Positions 22,930-34,956 of a DNA stretch of 64,000 nucleotides are shown one piece after another. The stretch's first letter is position 1; the number at the start of each line of letters is the position of its first letter. The notes under the pieces are model-generated. The model was not told the DNA's origin, did not search any database, and saw nothing but the letters and a program-made list of their open reading frames with translations. A program made the position numbers and the translations under genes. This DNA comes from Ottelia alismoides (Eukaryota; Streptophyta; Magnoliopsida; Alismatales; Hydrocharitaceae), in assembly GCA_037367405.1 (NCBI GenBank), contig JAZKJV010002623.1:620001-684000 (forward strand), written 5' to 3'.

Positions 22930-25411
22930 GCAATACGATGACACGATTCCTTGGAGGGTGGGACACCCAATTACAGGAGTTTGTTTGTGGTTATCAATCT
23001 TTTTAGCGAGATCTCGAGGCTGAGGATCAAATGGCAACGGCCACATAATGAGGTGGTCCAACTAGATGAGCTAGAGGATTCTAGGGAGCGCGGGAGGAGA
23101 AGGTCGCAAGAGGATGTAGCATAAATTCCTCCTTGATGAGGACAGGAAGATGGAGGTAGAATAGAGGCATTGTTCACATCGGACATGGTTGAAGAAAGGG
23201 GATACCAGCACTCCTTTATTTCATGCAGTCGGCAGTGGGATGAGGGGGTGAAGCTTGGTCCATTTGCTCAACGTAGGAGGCAAGTTAGCATAGGGTCATC
23301 AAGGTTGCTATGGTCAGCCACTTTCAAGAGGTAAGCAAGAGGGTTCCCTTTTATAGTGCTTGTTAGTTGGACAAAAATGTACCCTAGCTATCTACGGTGC
23401 ATATCGTTGAGCTAAATGCACTTTTTTGCAATAATGGGATCCAAGCAATTGTTTTTGCTTTGAATGCAAAGGGTTCACCTGGATCGAATGATATCATAAT
23501 CTTCTTCTTTCAAGAGTTCTAGGAGCCGGTAGAGGTTAATGTGGTGGCAATTGTCAAGGAGCTCTGAAAGGAGAACCCAAGTTTGAGAGATTGAACCTTT
23601 TTGTGGGTTTCCTTCTACTTGAGAAGGACATGGTGCAGAGTGTCGAGGATTTACATCTTATTGCACTCTCCAATACTATATATCTAATTGTAGTGAATGT
23701 CCTTCTGAATCGCCTTCTTGAAGTTTTATGCTCCATTGTGCATATGCATACGACTTACATTCTGGGCAAGCACATGATGGACAACGAGGTGATTACCTCC
23801 GAAACTATGGGAACTGGAAAAGGAGGAAAAGTAAATGGGCTATTGTGGAAGGTCAATTTCTCCAAAGCCTACAACTGTTTAGGCCTCCCTCTCATGTCAA
23901 GGTTCCCTAATAAATGGATTGTCTTGATGAAGACGTTATGTAGTAGTAAATGGTAGATAGGTGGAGGCATTCTCTCATACACAAAGAGGTGTCATGCAAG
24001 ATTATTTATTAGTGTCATTGTCCTTCATCATGATGGTCGAGGTGATCTCAAGAATGATCTCCCATGTGGTCAGCAGGGATTTTAACGATTTCGAGTTGGT
24101 GATTTGTCAACCATTCTATTGTAATACGTTGACAACACTACTTCATTCGTGGAGGGATAAGTTCAGAAGTTGAAAAGGATTGCTACAGCATTAAGATTTT
24201 CGAATGCAATCCCAAGCCTTTGAGTTGATGGTGACAAGACTATTTTTGTCCCATTTAGGATGGATGAGGCGGAGATTGAGTTGTTTGTAGAAGCTTTACA
24301 AATGCAATGTGGGAACCTGTCGATTAACTATTTGGGGTTGCCTCTGTTGAATGGTCAATTAAGCCAGTCGAAATGGTTGCATATGGTAGAAAAGATGAAG
24401 CAAAGCAAGTGGCGAGCATATATTATGTCAAGGGGAGCCATCTTGTCCTCCATGCGGTGTTTTCTGTTACTCCGGTCTTCTTATCGATGTGCATGCTTAT
24501 GTTAAGGTGATATGTTCCCTGTCGAAGTTCTGAAGGGGGGTGTTGCATTCTTCCCAAGGACTAGGCCTTATTGAAGCATGTATTGTAGGATGGTGGCATC
24601 TTTTCATCTTGGCATGAGGATTGGACCAGTCATGGGCTGATGTGCAACTAGTTCCTTTTACTTTTTGCTTTGCCTATAGATCCTGGTATGTGTATTGGTG
24701 AGGTCTAGGAAAATGGTATTCGATCTCCCCACTTCCGTTTGGACCTCTCAGGTCGATGGGTAGTGGAGAACCTCCCAGTGGCAGAGCCCCTCTCCCCTTT
24801 TAAGGGTCCCTCCATGCAACTGATCACTAGATGTGTGGGCGGTTAGTTTTTTCTCTATGAAGAAGCCATACAAGACATTGTAAGCTTCAACCACTTTTTA
24901 TCTAGGGATCGTCTCGGCATAGTACAAGCAAATTTGGGGATGGAAGATCCCTTTGTGGGTTAAGGCCCTCCTTTGGCTCATGGGAAGAGAAAGAGTGGTG
25001 ACTGGTAAAAGGAGGGCCAAGTTTTTTCCAGAAGACAAATAGGCTCTGCCAGCATTGTGCCAAGAGCTTCGAGGACATTGATCACATATTCTTTCATGTA
25101 TCAGCTTGAGAGATGTATGGGTGGCAGCATACCTGGATGGGGTAGAGTGTCTCCGCCTTTTTTATGTCCATCAACCTATATCATGTGGCATGAAGTTTGA
25201 GAGAATGTGGATGGTGACTATTATGTCGGTGATCTGGCTTCCAAGAAAAGGGGGTGATTTTTCATTGTAAGATTTTATGCAGAGAATGTAGGAGCATGCT
25301 ATGATCCTTTGGGCATCATCTTTGTAATCCTTGTACCTAAAACTTGTGAATACAAAAAAATTTTGGTGATCTCCTTTATGGCTATACGACCTTTTTTCCT
25401 TTTAAAAGAAA
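22930..25411 (+). pseudogene. Decayed L1-type LINE
   Basis: Scattered ORF2 motifs lie in order on the + strand: WLKKGDTSTPLFHAVGSG (near 23195), LHLIALSNTIYLIVVNVLL and LLWKVNFSKAYN (23650-23880), LSINYLGLPLLNGQ (24320), and a zf-RVT-like LCQHC...DHIFFH (25040-25100). Many stops and frameshifts. The 3' end is set near the A-rich 25401-25411. Confidence 0.75.
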
Positions 25412-25516
25412 TTATACAATACTCTATAAATATTTATACTCTAACTAAAACCAAAAAACACCCACAAAAAAGAATCCATCACTTGTGATACTTGGAAGTA
25501 TTTAGAAAGCACAAAC

Positions 25517-25619
25517 CTTTGGATTTATATTTGGATCGCCTCCGGAATCAACTATACATCCTTTGATCTTTCTAACTATATCTTCTCTTGACTGTAAGTT
25601 GTCAAGTATGGCACCATAA
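25517..25619 (-). CDS. Exon 2 of the DUF829/TMEM53-like gene
   Basis: This 103-bp exon lies alone between transposon blocks. It reads T plus 34 codons, YGAILDNLQSREDIVRKIKG followed by CIVDSGGDPNINPK. This is the DUF829 stretch that follows the FSNTGW motif, including the conserved VDSGG segment. Upstream on the minus strand is a strong acceptor with a branch-point-like TACTAAAC, a pyrimidine run and TTTTGTAG. Downstream is the donor CCAAAG|GTTTGT. Its phase fits exon 1 (two bases waiting) and it ends on a complete codon, fitting exon 3. It was found by reading the minus strand for the continuation of exon 1, because it is too short to stand out as an open frame. Confidence 0.92.
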
Positions 25620-25949
25620 CTACAAAAGAAACAAGCTGTTTAGTAATAACAGTACATTCGATGAAAAGATCGAAGACTAATACAATTAAATAAATATGCA
25701 ATGCGAAGAATCAAATCTGATGCAAGAAAATACAGGAAGTAAGATAACTCGATGTGCTTAAAGAGGTACTTTTCAGTAAACGAGCAAAAAATTGTAGGTG
25801 TGGATGTGTATCGCCATTTATACTTTAAAAGGTTGCAGTTTTTATCAGACCTTTTTCATTTAAACAAGCTCAGTAAAGTCATGTCAAAGGGAGCTGATTT
25901 CCAATAATAAAATGGTATTTAGATAATTGAGATAGTAAATAACAGTATC

Positions 25950-26110
25950 ATTGAGACAGTTTTTTTTTGTTATTTTTTCTTTGTCATTTGAACTTCTTTG
26001 ACAATTTCTTTATAAGAGGTGATCGTTTTTGTAGTTTTCCCTTTCACCTCCTATATATAAAGATATCTGTGATATTGAGATGGATTATGACTTAAACAAT
26101 TCTTTCTACA
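25950..26110 (+). repeat. Old copia LTR with PBS and leader remnant
   Basis: Ends TTCTTTCTACA and is followed by GGGTATCAGAAC, one base off the tRNA-Met PBS at the first position and decayed at the end. A C-rich leader runs to about 26390. No gag follows. Confidence 0.5.
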
Positions 26111-26571
26111 GGGTATCAGAACAATGACCTCTAAAACAACGTTTATGCCTTCATAATACTCTTTTTTCCTTTTCCACCAAAATCCCAACCATTTCCGCAT
26201 ACCACCAACTACTCACTGCCTGACATTACCATTGTGTTGGCCACTGCACATCCATGTGAGACTAAACACCTTCCCAAGCACCCACACAAAAACTAGACAA
26301 CTCTGTGACACATGCTTATCCCAGCACCTCTTTCACACATATGCTTATCCCGGCACTATCCCCAACAGTTTCTCATGCTCATCAATGTCGTTAAAGGTGT
26401 GCCTCTAAGGCGGTAGGGGATCCAAAACGCCTAAGGCACTAAGCGCCCACATGAAAAAAGCAAAAAATTAAATATAAATAATTAATTAATATGTGTGCAT
26501 CTGCGACTGCGAGTGCGTGCATGTGTGCATGGATGCACAGATGCATGCATGGATGAATGAGAAATATAAAC

Positions 26572-26716
26572 TGTTGAGACATTTCTACATTCTGTGTATC
26601 TTTCTAGTTATTTTACTTCTTTATGTCTATCTTATGTAATTTATCCATAGGTCTCTGCCCTATATAAGAGAGCCTCGGGTTACAAAAATAACACATATCT
26701 TCTTTTTCTATCAACA
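26572..26716 (+). repeat. 5' LTR of copia F
   Basis: TGTTGAGACATTTC to CTATCAACA, with CCTATATAAGAGAGCC as likely promoter. Confidence 0.9.
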
Positions 26717-27179
26717 TGGTATCAGAGTGGTGGTCCTAAATCGGAGCTCCGGTATCCAAAAACCCTAGACCCCACCTTCCAGCCCCATGTACGTCCGCCT
26801 TGCGCCACTGCATCCTCACGCTGACCCGGCACCGCCACCACGTCTACCCCGCACCACCCCAGCGCTACGCAGTCCCAAGCGTCGCCCCAGCACCCTCGTG
26901 TGGCCCCGCATCACCCCTACACACTCATGTGCCATGCGCAGCCCTAGCGTGCACCCGCGCGTAGAGTCCTGCACGCGCGTGACCTCCGTGCGTAGGTTGC
27001 AGGTGCAGTCTCGTGCGTGTTGACTCAACGCGCAGTTCTCTGCACACCGGTGACGGTTCTCTCGTCCGGTTGATGGGTTTGAGTGCATAAGTCTACATAT
27101 GCATTCAAACCCATATATGTATGTGTAGACATTCATTTTTCTTGGTCTTCGCAAGCCCTAGTCTTCTACCTCTGGTATT

Positions 27180-28160
27180 ATGTCTGAGAATAAAGTAGAT
27201 GTACGCCTCACAGGCGCTTTCAGAGGTCCAGCGCCTATGGTCAAGATGGACGGGAAAAATTATGAGCTACGGGTTATGCAGTTCACGAGCCCTATGAAGT
27301 CAAATGGTAAAAACATATTCTAACTGAGGAGGAGCGGTGGAGAAGACTGGAGTAAACGCCTCATGGGAGGCGGACGACGCATATGCCAAAGTTTGGCTTT
27401 CAGGAACATTGATGATTGAGATCGCCAATGATGTACTACATCAGCCTACTACTAAGGCGATGTGGGTATCCTCGCGACAGCATATTCGCAAGCGAGGAAC
27501 GAGACGAAGATCCCCCAACTATAGCATATTCACTATCAAGCAGAACGGACGTCCTAAGCATTCATTGTATACATCCTTGCGTGGGATGTTTGAGAAGCTT
27601 CACAGTTTCATGCCTCTAATGACAACTCCAAAGCAGCAGAAGACATATAGGAATGCTACCATGGTAGGGGTATTCCTCGCAACCCTTGACCCTGAATATG
27701 ATGCTGCTCGTTCTCAGATTCTCGCAAACGCCACTATTCCTCTCATGGAGGAAGCGTTCCGCAGGCTCAGCAGGATTACTATTCATTCCACAGACTCTAG
27801 TCAGACTTCCTCGGCAATGGTTGTCACTCGAGGAAGAGGAGGCTATACTACCTTCTGTGGACTCAGACCTCGTAGTAGAGGAGGGCGCACTCGTCAGCCC
27901 TGTATTGCCCAAGTCATACCGAGGAGACATGATATTCCAAGTATGGATTCCCAGCATCAACCCGCGTTGCAGAGCAGATTGAGTCTCCCGGTGCTTCTAC
28001 TCTAGATCAGAGGTTTGATCACCTCGTAGCCAGACTGAGGGATATTATACCCCCTTCCGTTTCACCATCCTCAGGAGATCATTCAGATGTAGCAGCATCA
28101 GCTTCAGCCAGTACCTTTGCTACATCTAGCACCTCAGGTACTTATGCTTTTACATCCTGA
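27180..28160 (+). pseudogene. gag of copia F
   Basis: Starts MSENKVDVRLTGAFRGPAPM at 27180 and stops early near 27322. It resumes in another frame as VNASWEADDAYAKVWLSGTL (27337-28005). The zinc-knuckle region is frame-shifted and its Cys pattern is lost. Confidence 0.85.
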
Positions 28161-30067
28161 CATGGATCTGATATTACAGAGTGGATTATAGACTATGGTG
28201 CAACACATCATCTATGTGGAGACAGACATCGACTTATAGACAGGTTCCGCCAGGGATAACAGTTGTTATAGTTGATGGGACTCATTCCTGGTCACAGGAC
28301 CAGGGGAGATCACTTTAATACCTTCGATGCGTTTGCAAAACGTGCTACATTCTCCATATTTCTCTATAAATTTGCTTTCTATTAGTCAGATTACAAAGAA
28401 TTTGCACTGCCGACACATCGTCTCTTGTTTTTCATGGCATTCTTACGGGCAAAGTAATTGGGTGTAGCCGTGAGCAGGGTAGTCTCTATCGACTGGTTCG
28501 GGATCCATATGCAGGCATATCTTCTCTTTCGCCTGGATCAGTCTCTCCGTTCACTTGGCACCTCCGGTTTGATCATTTCCCTCTTCAGAAGATGTGTCAT
28601 ATGTTGCCGCAGATTTCACATAGTTCTTCCTTTCAGTGCGAAGCTTCTCAGTTGGGAAAGCATCACTAGTATGCCTTTCCTAGTAGTCAGAGTCAAAGCA
28701 GCAGCTCTCTCTTTGAGTTATTTCATATTGACAGCTGGGGTCCGAGTCGTGTGCCTGATCACCAGGGCACGTATTTTATCTTGTAGCTATGAACGATTTT
28801 TCACGATTGTCATAGGTATTTCTTTTGAAAAATAAAACTGAAGCGGGGGATGTGATCAAAACCTTTATTACTGAAATGCAGAATGTTTTCTCTGCATTTA
28901 TGAAGTTTGTGCATTGGAATTTTGTACTCGTGCTCGATCTCAGTTTCTTTCATCTAGAGGGATTATTCATCAAAAATCTTGTCCTTGCACCTCTCAGCAA
29001 AATGGGGTTACTGAGAGAAAGCATCGTCATCCTCTTGATGTCACTCGGACTCTTCTCATTCAGAGTTGTGCACAACATTCGTTTTGGAGTGATGCATTTC
29101 TCATAGCATGCTATTTGGCGAATCGTATGTTGTCATCTGTCTTGGGTGAGAAAATGCCTTTCTCCATAGCTTTTCCTGAGAAGGAGTTATTCTTACTCAC
29201 TCCTCGTTTGTTCGGATCGGTTGATTTTGTTCACCAGTTGACTCCTGGTCTTGACAAGCTCGCTCCTAGAGCTGTCAAATGTGTGTTTGTTGGATACTCC
29301 GGGACTCAGAAGGGATATCGGTGTTATGATCCTCTATACTAAAAATACTATATCAGTGCTGATGTCACATTTTTTGAGTTTGTGATGTACTTCTCTCCTT
29401 TACATGTGATAGGTTAGCTTCATCAAACTCAGATAATAAAGTCTACATGCAACCTCCTCCCATGCATGTTGTACCACTTCCACCTTCACCACCACCTCCG
29501 CCCCCTCCTACTACCCAGTCACATGTGTCCCTTGTTCCATCTCTACCTAAGTTCTACACTCGTCGGTCTACTTCTACTCATGGTCAACGCCCATCATCCA
29601 CGGAGACCCAGGTTTGTTTTGATAACATAGCTTCTAAAGATGGGTCTAGAGATGTATCTGAGCAAGAATCATTGCAGGAAATTAGCACACAGATGGAGGA
29701 TGTTTCCTCTGACCTGGATATTCCTATTGCAGTTCGAAAGCAGAAGCGATCTTGTGCTTCCTACCCTCTGGCTTCTCAGGTCCCCTTTCATCGTCTAACA
29801 GGGGATTTTTTTTAAATTTGCAGCGACTCTATCTGCTATGGTTCCACAGAATTATGAGGAGGTAGCCGCCGGCGCTTAGATATGGAGGAGGAGATGGCTG
29901 CACTACAGTCACGTGATATATGGAGTCTGGTGTCTGCTCCAATTGGCGTGTCTATTATGGGATGCAAATGGGTGTTCACTATGGAACATTGTGCGGATGG
30001 CAGTGTGGATCGCTATAAGGCGAGACTTGTGGAACGTGGGTTCACCCAGACAAATGGGGTGGACTAT
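28161..30067 (+). pseudogene. pol of copia F, part before copia G
   Basis: The protease box reads DYGATHH near 28192 (catalytic Ser-position change from the DSGA pattern). Integrase fragments with SQQNGVTERKHRH lie at 28990-29020. A Pro-rich linker is at 29450-29515. The RT start (MGCKWVFTMEHCADGSVDRY) lies at 29882-30067. Several frameshifts. The RT is cut after GVDY by copia G. Confidence 0.85.
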
Positions 30068-30229
30068 TGTTAGAAGAAAAGAGTCTTTGTTATGATAATA
30101 AGAAAACCCTAGGCTCTCTTATATAGGGAGAGGCCGTAGGGGTAAATTACATGGATGTCTAAATAGAAGAGATAAATAGAAACAGGGTACATAAACATAT
30201 AATAATAATAGAAACTAACTATCTCTACA
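30068..30229 (-). repeat. 3' LTR of copia G
   Basis: 162 bp. Identical to the 5' LTR apart from 13 extra bases near 30165-30180 that look like a local duplication of AAATAG-flanked sequence. Confidence 0.95.
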
Positions 30230-30236
30230 CTCCCCC

Positions 30237-33200
30237 TCAAGGTGGAGCATAGATGTCGATCATGCTCAGCTTGGATGAACATCTCTGGAAAGGTCCTCTG
30301 AGCAATGGCTTGGTGAATACATCGGCAGTCTGATCCCCTGAGCTAACATGGGCCGTGGATATCAATCCTCTCTGGATTAGGTCCCTGGTGTAATGGCAGT
30401 CAACTTCAATATGCTTGGTCCTCTCATGGAAGGCTGGATTGTTGGCAATGAACAACGCTGCCTGATTGTCACACTGAAGCTTCATAGGTAGAGATACGGC
30501 TACATGAAGATCTTCTAGTACTGAGCGAACCCACATCATTTCCGTACTGGCTTGAGCCATGGCCCTATACTCGGATTCAGCACTGGACCTGGCTACAACA
30601 GTTTGTTTCTTGCTTTTCCAAGAAACCAAGGAGCCGCCAACAAACACTGCAAACCCTGAGGTTGATTTTCGGTCCTTAGGACATCCTGCATAATCTGCAT
30701 CTGCACATGCTGAGACAGATAAGTCCGTGCCCTTTCTAAATAGCAGCCCTGAACCTGGAGAAGTCTTTAGATACCTCAGTATCATGTGTATAGCATCCAT
30801 GTGAACCTGTCTTGGCTGCTCCATAAACTGACTCACCCTGCTAACTGCAAACTGAATGTCTGGGCGAGTTATGGTGATGTAGAGGAGTTTTCCCACCATC
30901 TCTCTATATCTCCTCTTATCCACTTCATCAGTATCGTCATCATATATCTTCATGCTGGGATCCATGGGGATGCTAGATGGTTTGCACCCATCCATACCAG
31001 TCTCAACCAGGAAGTCAGTAATGTACTTCCGTTGTGTCATTACCAGACCATGTGCATTCCTTGCGAATTCCAACCCCAGAAAATATCTTAGGGTTCCAAG
31101 ATCCTTTGTAACAAACTGACGACCTAGGAATGCCTTTGCCCTTGCTATGCCCTGAGTATCATCTCCTGTAACAAGAATATCATCCACATAGACCATTATG
31201 ACAACCGTACCTGCCGAGGACTTCTGGACAAATAACGAATGATCAGCATTGGACCTCTTAAATCCCTGGTGCTCAATTAGGTTGGACAGTTTCTGGAACC
31301 ACGCTCGTGGACTCTGTTTAAGTCCATATATCGCCTTGTGAAGTCTACATACCATATGCTTCTCCCCCTCAGCAGTAAACCCGGGTGGCTGCTGCATGTA
31401 GACTTCCTCCTGTAAGTCCCCGTACAGAAAGGCATTCTTGACGTCTAGCTGATAAATGCTCCAGTCACGAACCACTGCAACAGACAGGAGGATACGGAGA
31501 GTCGAGTGTCTCGCAACTGGAGAGAATGTATCCATGTAATCAACGCCATATGTCTGTGTAAATCCTCGGGCAACCAAGCGTGCTTTGTACCTATCCAATG
31601 TGCCATCCGCATGATATTTGGCTGTGAAGACCCATTTGCAGCTGACAACTGATGCATCAGGCGGTGCAGGGACCAAAGACCATGTGCCACGGGACTGCAG
31701 GGCCCCCATTTCTTCTTCCATAGCTCGTCGCCAGCATTCACTCTTCAAGGCTTCCTGGTATGTCCGTGGTATGTCCACAGAAGACAAAGCTGTGGCAAAC
31801 TGCTGGAAATCACCTGTGAGTCGGTGAAAGGAAACCTGGGAAGCAAGTGGATAGGATGCACACTGTCGTCTCGGTTTCCGAATAGCAATCGGAACATCCA
31901 TATCACCATCTGTGTCCACCTGTAAGGAGTCATCCTGCATATGTACCGAACCTGACCCGTCAGTAGTAACATCATCTGAACATACCTGAGGCTTAGTGAT
32001 TGGCTGAGCTGTCGTCTGAGCAGGACCTGACCGACGCGTATAGTGGTTAGGAAATGGTGAAACGATTCGCCGTGGACCGGGTGGAGGTGGAGGTGGTGGT
32101 GGAGGTGGAGGTGGTGGTGGTGGTGCTGGCATAGGAATGGACACAGGAGATGAGTCAGGTAAAAGACAAGTAGGTGGTGGTGGAACCAAAATATCATCAG
32201 CGGTGGTGGATGGTACCATTCTGTCTCCAGCTGGCGAGAAGTACATGACCGACTCGAAGAAAGTGACATCCGCACTAACAAAGTACCTGTTGGTAGTAGG
32301 ATCATAACACCGGTATCCCTTCTGTGTTCTGGAATACCCAACAAAGACACACTTGACTGCTCTTGGAGAGAGCTTGTCAAGTCCAGGAGAAAGACGATGG
32401 ACAAAAGCCACAGCACCAAAAACACGAGGTGGTAGTGAGAATAGCTCCTTGTCAGGAAAAATAAGAGAAATGGGGATCTTCTCTCCAAGGACAGAGGATG
32501 GCATTCTATTGACCAGATAGCATGCAGTAAGGACAGCATCCCCCCAGAAAGAAATAGGAGCACAGCTTTGAATCAATAAGGTACGAGTGATATCCAAGAG
32601 ATGGCGATGCTTTCTTTCCGCCACCCCATTTTGTTGGGATGTATATGCGCAGGTGGTTTGATGAATAATACCCTTCGATGACAGAAATTGAGAAAGAGAA
32701 CGTGTACAAAATTCCAGGGCATTATCAGTCCGAACATATTTTACTGACGACGAAAAAACATTCTGCACTTCATTAATCAAATTTTTAATAACATCTCCTG
32801 CTTCAGACTTATTCTTCAGAAGAAAAACCCAAGAGACACGGGAAAAATCATCTACTACCACAAGATAGAACCTGTGCCCCTGATGATCGGGCACACGACT
32901 CGGACCCCATATATCTATATGCAACAACTCAAAAGGAGAGCTACTGCTCCGACTCTGACGACCTGGAAAGCTCGACCTGTGATGCTTTCCTAACTGACAT
33001 GTTTCACAATGAAACGACGAACTTGGAGAGATCTGGGGCAGAAGATGGCGCATTTTCTGGAGCGGAAGGTGACCAAAACGAAGATGCCAAATGTATGGTG
33101 AAACTGGTCCAGCAGAGTGAGTGGAGATGCCAGCATAGGAATCCCGGACCAGCCGATATAGACCGTTCTGCTCAGAGCCACAGCCAATCACCTTACCCGT

Positions 33201-34547
33201 GAGTATGTCCTGAAAAATGAGAGAAGACGGGTCAAATATAGCACGACAATTCAAGTCCTTTGTAATCTGACTAATAGATAATAAATTCAGCGAGAACTCA
33301 GGGGCATATAAAACATTCTGTAGCTGCATAGTGGAGGATAAGAAAACCTCCCCCTGGCCAACAAGGGGTGAGTAGGAACCATCTGCTATCTGTACTGAGC
33401 AACCTGGAGGAATAGCCCTGTAGGCCTGTAGTCTTCCTCTATCTCGACACAGATGATGTGTAGCTCCGGAATCTATAACCCAGTCAGATATATCATGTGA
33501 AGATATGAAGGCTGAAGATCTACCTGAGGAACTGGCTGCAGCAGATGAACTGGCTGAGGCTGTGGCAGCAATATCTGACGAGCCACCAGATGAATCACCA
33601 GAAGACTGTGGCATAATATCACGAAGACGAGCCACGAGTTCGTCAAATCTATGATCTGCAGTAGACGGTAATGGAGACTGTGAGTGCTCTGCAACCCGTG
33701 CCGATGCTGGGAACCCATGCTTTGAGTAGCATGTCTCCTCCGAGTGTCCAGATCTGTGACAATATGAACATGTCTGACTGACTCGACCGCCTCTTCCATG
33801 AGAGCCACGGCCACGTCCACGACCACGCCAAGAAGGTTGTCCACCTCTCCCACGCGAAGCTGCCATCGCAGATGGGGGTGGAGTAGATGAGCTGGAGGAA
33901 ACTGTGATACGACTGAGCCTCCTGTAGACATCCTCCACCGGAGGAATAACTGCATCTGCTAAGATCTGTGACCGTGCAGCATCATACTCAGGATCGAGAG
34001 CAGCAAGTAGAACACCCACCATGGTGGCGTTCCGGAACGTCTTCTGCTGCTCTGGAGTAGCAGTCAGAGGAATGGTACTGTATAGCTTCTCGAACATCCC
34101 TCTTAGGGATGTGTATAAAGAATGAAGAGGTCTGCCGGCTTGCTTCATCGTAAAGATGTCATGCTGAAGCTGCAACATCTTTGTCTCATTTCGCACCTGC
34201 GAATACGTAGTAGCAAGAATGTCCCACATTGCCTTAGCAGTGGGCTGATGGAGAACATCATTTGCTATCTCCATTGTCAGCGTGCCGGACAACCATACTT
34301 TTGCATAAGCATCATCGGCCTCCCATGAGGCATAGATCCCTGTCTTCTCCGCAGGCTCATCTTCGGTAAGAATGTGTTTCTTACCGTTTGATTTCATGAG
34401 GCTCATGAACTGCATGGCCCATAACTCATAGTTAGACCCGTCCATCTTCACTATTGGCGCCGGACCTTTGAATGCGCCGATGGAGGGCGAATCGACTTTC
34501 GATTCTGACATACTGCTGCTTGAAGAAGACGAAGGGATAATAGACAC
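30237..34547 (-). CDS. Intact copia Gag-Pol polyprotein of element G
   Basis: A single frame of 1436 codons. Gag occupies about residues 1-340, with a basic RGRG stretch (230-255) and a complete CX2CX4HX4C knuckle (C260, C263, H268, C273). The protease box DSGATHH starts at D359. The integrase has H488/H493/C514/C517 and the acidic triad D545, D608, E644 with standard spacing. A Pro-rich spacer of about 15 prolines follows near 808-823. RT has YVDD near 1120 and RNase H has ADADYAGCPKDRKSTSGF near 1282. The first Met is at 34547. Met13 aligns with the gag start of sibling elements and may be the real start. The TGA stop overlaps the polypurine tract, 7 bp before the 3' LTR. No lesions seen, so it may still be functional (inference). 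Confidence 0.96.
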   Translation of the reverse strand: MSIIPSSSSSSSMSESKVDSPSIGAFKGPAPIVKMDGSNYELWAMQFMSLMKSNGKKHILTEDEPAEKTGIYASWEADDAYAKVWLSGTLTMEIANDVLHQPTAKAMWDILATTYSQVRNETKMLQLQHDIFTMKQAGRPLHSLYTSLRGMFEKLYSTIPLTATPEQQKTFRNATMVGVLLAALDPEYDAARSQILADAVIPPVEDVYRRLSRITVSSSSSTPPPSAMAASRGRGGQPSWRGRGRGRGSHGRGGRVSQTCSYCHRSGHSEETCYSKHGFPASARVAEHSQSPLPSTADHRFDELVARLRDIMPQSSGDSSGGSSDIAATASASSSAAASSSGRSSAFISSHDISDWVIDSGATHHLCRDRGRLQAYRAIPPGCSVQIADGSYSPLVGQGEVFLSSTMQLQNVLYAPEFSLNLLSISQITKDLNCRAIFDPSSLIFQDILTGKVIGCGSEQNGLYRLVRDSYAGISTHSAGPVSPYIWHLRFGHLPLQKMRHLLPQISPSSSFHCETCQLGKHHRSSFPGRQSRSSSSPFELLHIDIWGPSRVPDHQGHRFYLVVVDDFSRVSWVFLLKNKSEAGDVIKNLINEVQNVFSSSVKYVRTDNALEFCTRSLSQFLSSKGIIHQTTCAYTSQQNGVAERKHRHLLDITRTLLIQSCAPISFWGDAVLTACYLVNRMPSSVLGEKIPISLIFPDKELFSLPPRVFGAVAFVHRLSPGLDKLSPRAVKCVFVGYSRTQKGYRCYDPTTNRYFVSADVTFFESVMYFSPAGDRMVPSTTADDILVPPPPTCLLPDSSPVSIPMPAPPPPPPPPPPPPPPPGPRRIVSPFPNHYTRRSGPAQTTAQPITKPQVCSDDVTTDGSGSVHMQDDSLQVDTDGDMDVPIAIRKPRRQCASYPLASQVSFHRLTGDFQQFATALSSVDIPRTYQEALKSECWRRAMEEEMGALQSRGTWSLVPAPPDASVVSCKWVFTAKYHADGTLDRYKARLVARGFTQTYGVDYMDTFSPVARHSTLRILLSVAVVRDWSIYQLDVKNAFLYGDLQEEVYMQQPPGFTAEGEKHMVCRLHKAIYGLKQSPRAWFQKLSNLIEHQGFKRSNADHSLFVQKSSAGTVVIMVYVDDILVTGDDTQGIARAKAFLGRQFVTKDLGTLRYFLGLEFARNAHGLVMTQRKYITDFLVETGMDGCKPSSIPMDPSMKIYDDDTDEVDKRRYREMVGKLLYITITRPDIQFAVSRVSQFMEQPRQVHMDAIHMILRYLKTSPGSGLLFRKGTDLSVSACADADYAGCPKDRKSTSGFAVFVGGSLVSWKSKKQTVVARSSAESEYRAMAQASTEMMWVRSVLEDLHVAVSLPMKLQCDNQAALFIANNPAFHERTKHIEVDCHYTRDLIQRGLISTAHVSSGDQTADVFTKPLLRGPFQRCSSKLSMIDIYAPP

Positions 34548-34956
34548 TGTGATGAATGTCTACACCAACTGCATTGGATTTGAGTACGTGTGTAGACTTT
34601 TACGTACTCAAATCCATAAACCGGAGCGCTTCTGGATTGCTGGAGATTATGGAAGCCCTACGGCGACAGAGAGCGGTGCCGCTGGAGCGGCTAGGGCCGC
34701 AGGGGCGGCTGGAGGGTGCAGACGGCGCCGCTAGGGCTGCGGGGAGGTCCCGCTAGGGCGGCGGGACCGCTGGTGTGTGCGGCTGGAGCGGCGGAAGGGA
34801 AGCCGCTGGCGTGGCGGGGCGGCTGGGAGCCGCTGGATGCTGTAGCGGTAGCAGAGGGGGCCGCTCGGAGAGGCAGCGGCTAGACGAGAGTAGGGAAGGG
34901 GCGGCGGGCGGGTGGAGAAGGGAAGGGAGTAGAGCCCTAAGGCGGCTCTGATACCA
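34548..34956 (-). other. Leader and primer-binding site of copia G
   Basis: The PBS occupies 34941-34956 next to the 5' LTR. The leader from 34640 to 34940 is very GC-rich (GCGGCTGGAGCGGC-type units). Confidence 0.85.

Larger units (their letters stand above)
10963..25516 (-). other. Intron 2 of the DUF829/TMEM53-like gene (14,554 bp)
   Basis: Bounded by donor GTTTGT at 25516 and acceptor GAAG at 10963. It contains two L1 fragments, an RTE copy, copia H, three hAT-type elements and AT-rich LTR-like DNA. Confidence 0.85.

Noticed and set aside
26390..26460. GGTGTGCCTCTAAGGCG-type sequence resembling a MITE end
   Set aside because: No matching inverted end or target duplication found in the window.
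31745..32563. 272-codon minus-strand ORF
   Set aside because: It lies in another frame of the intact copia G Gag-Pol and is a shadow of it.
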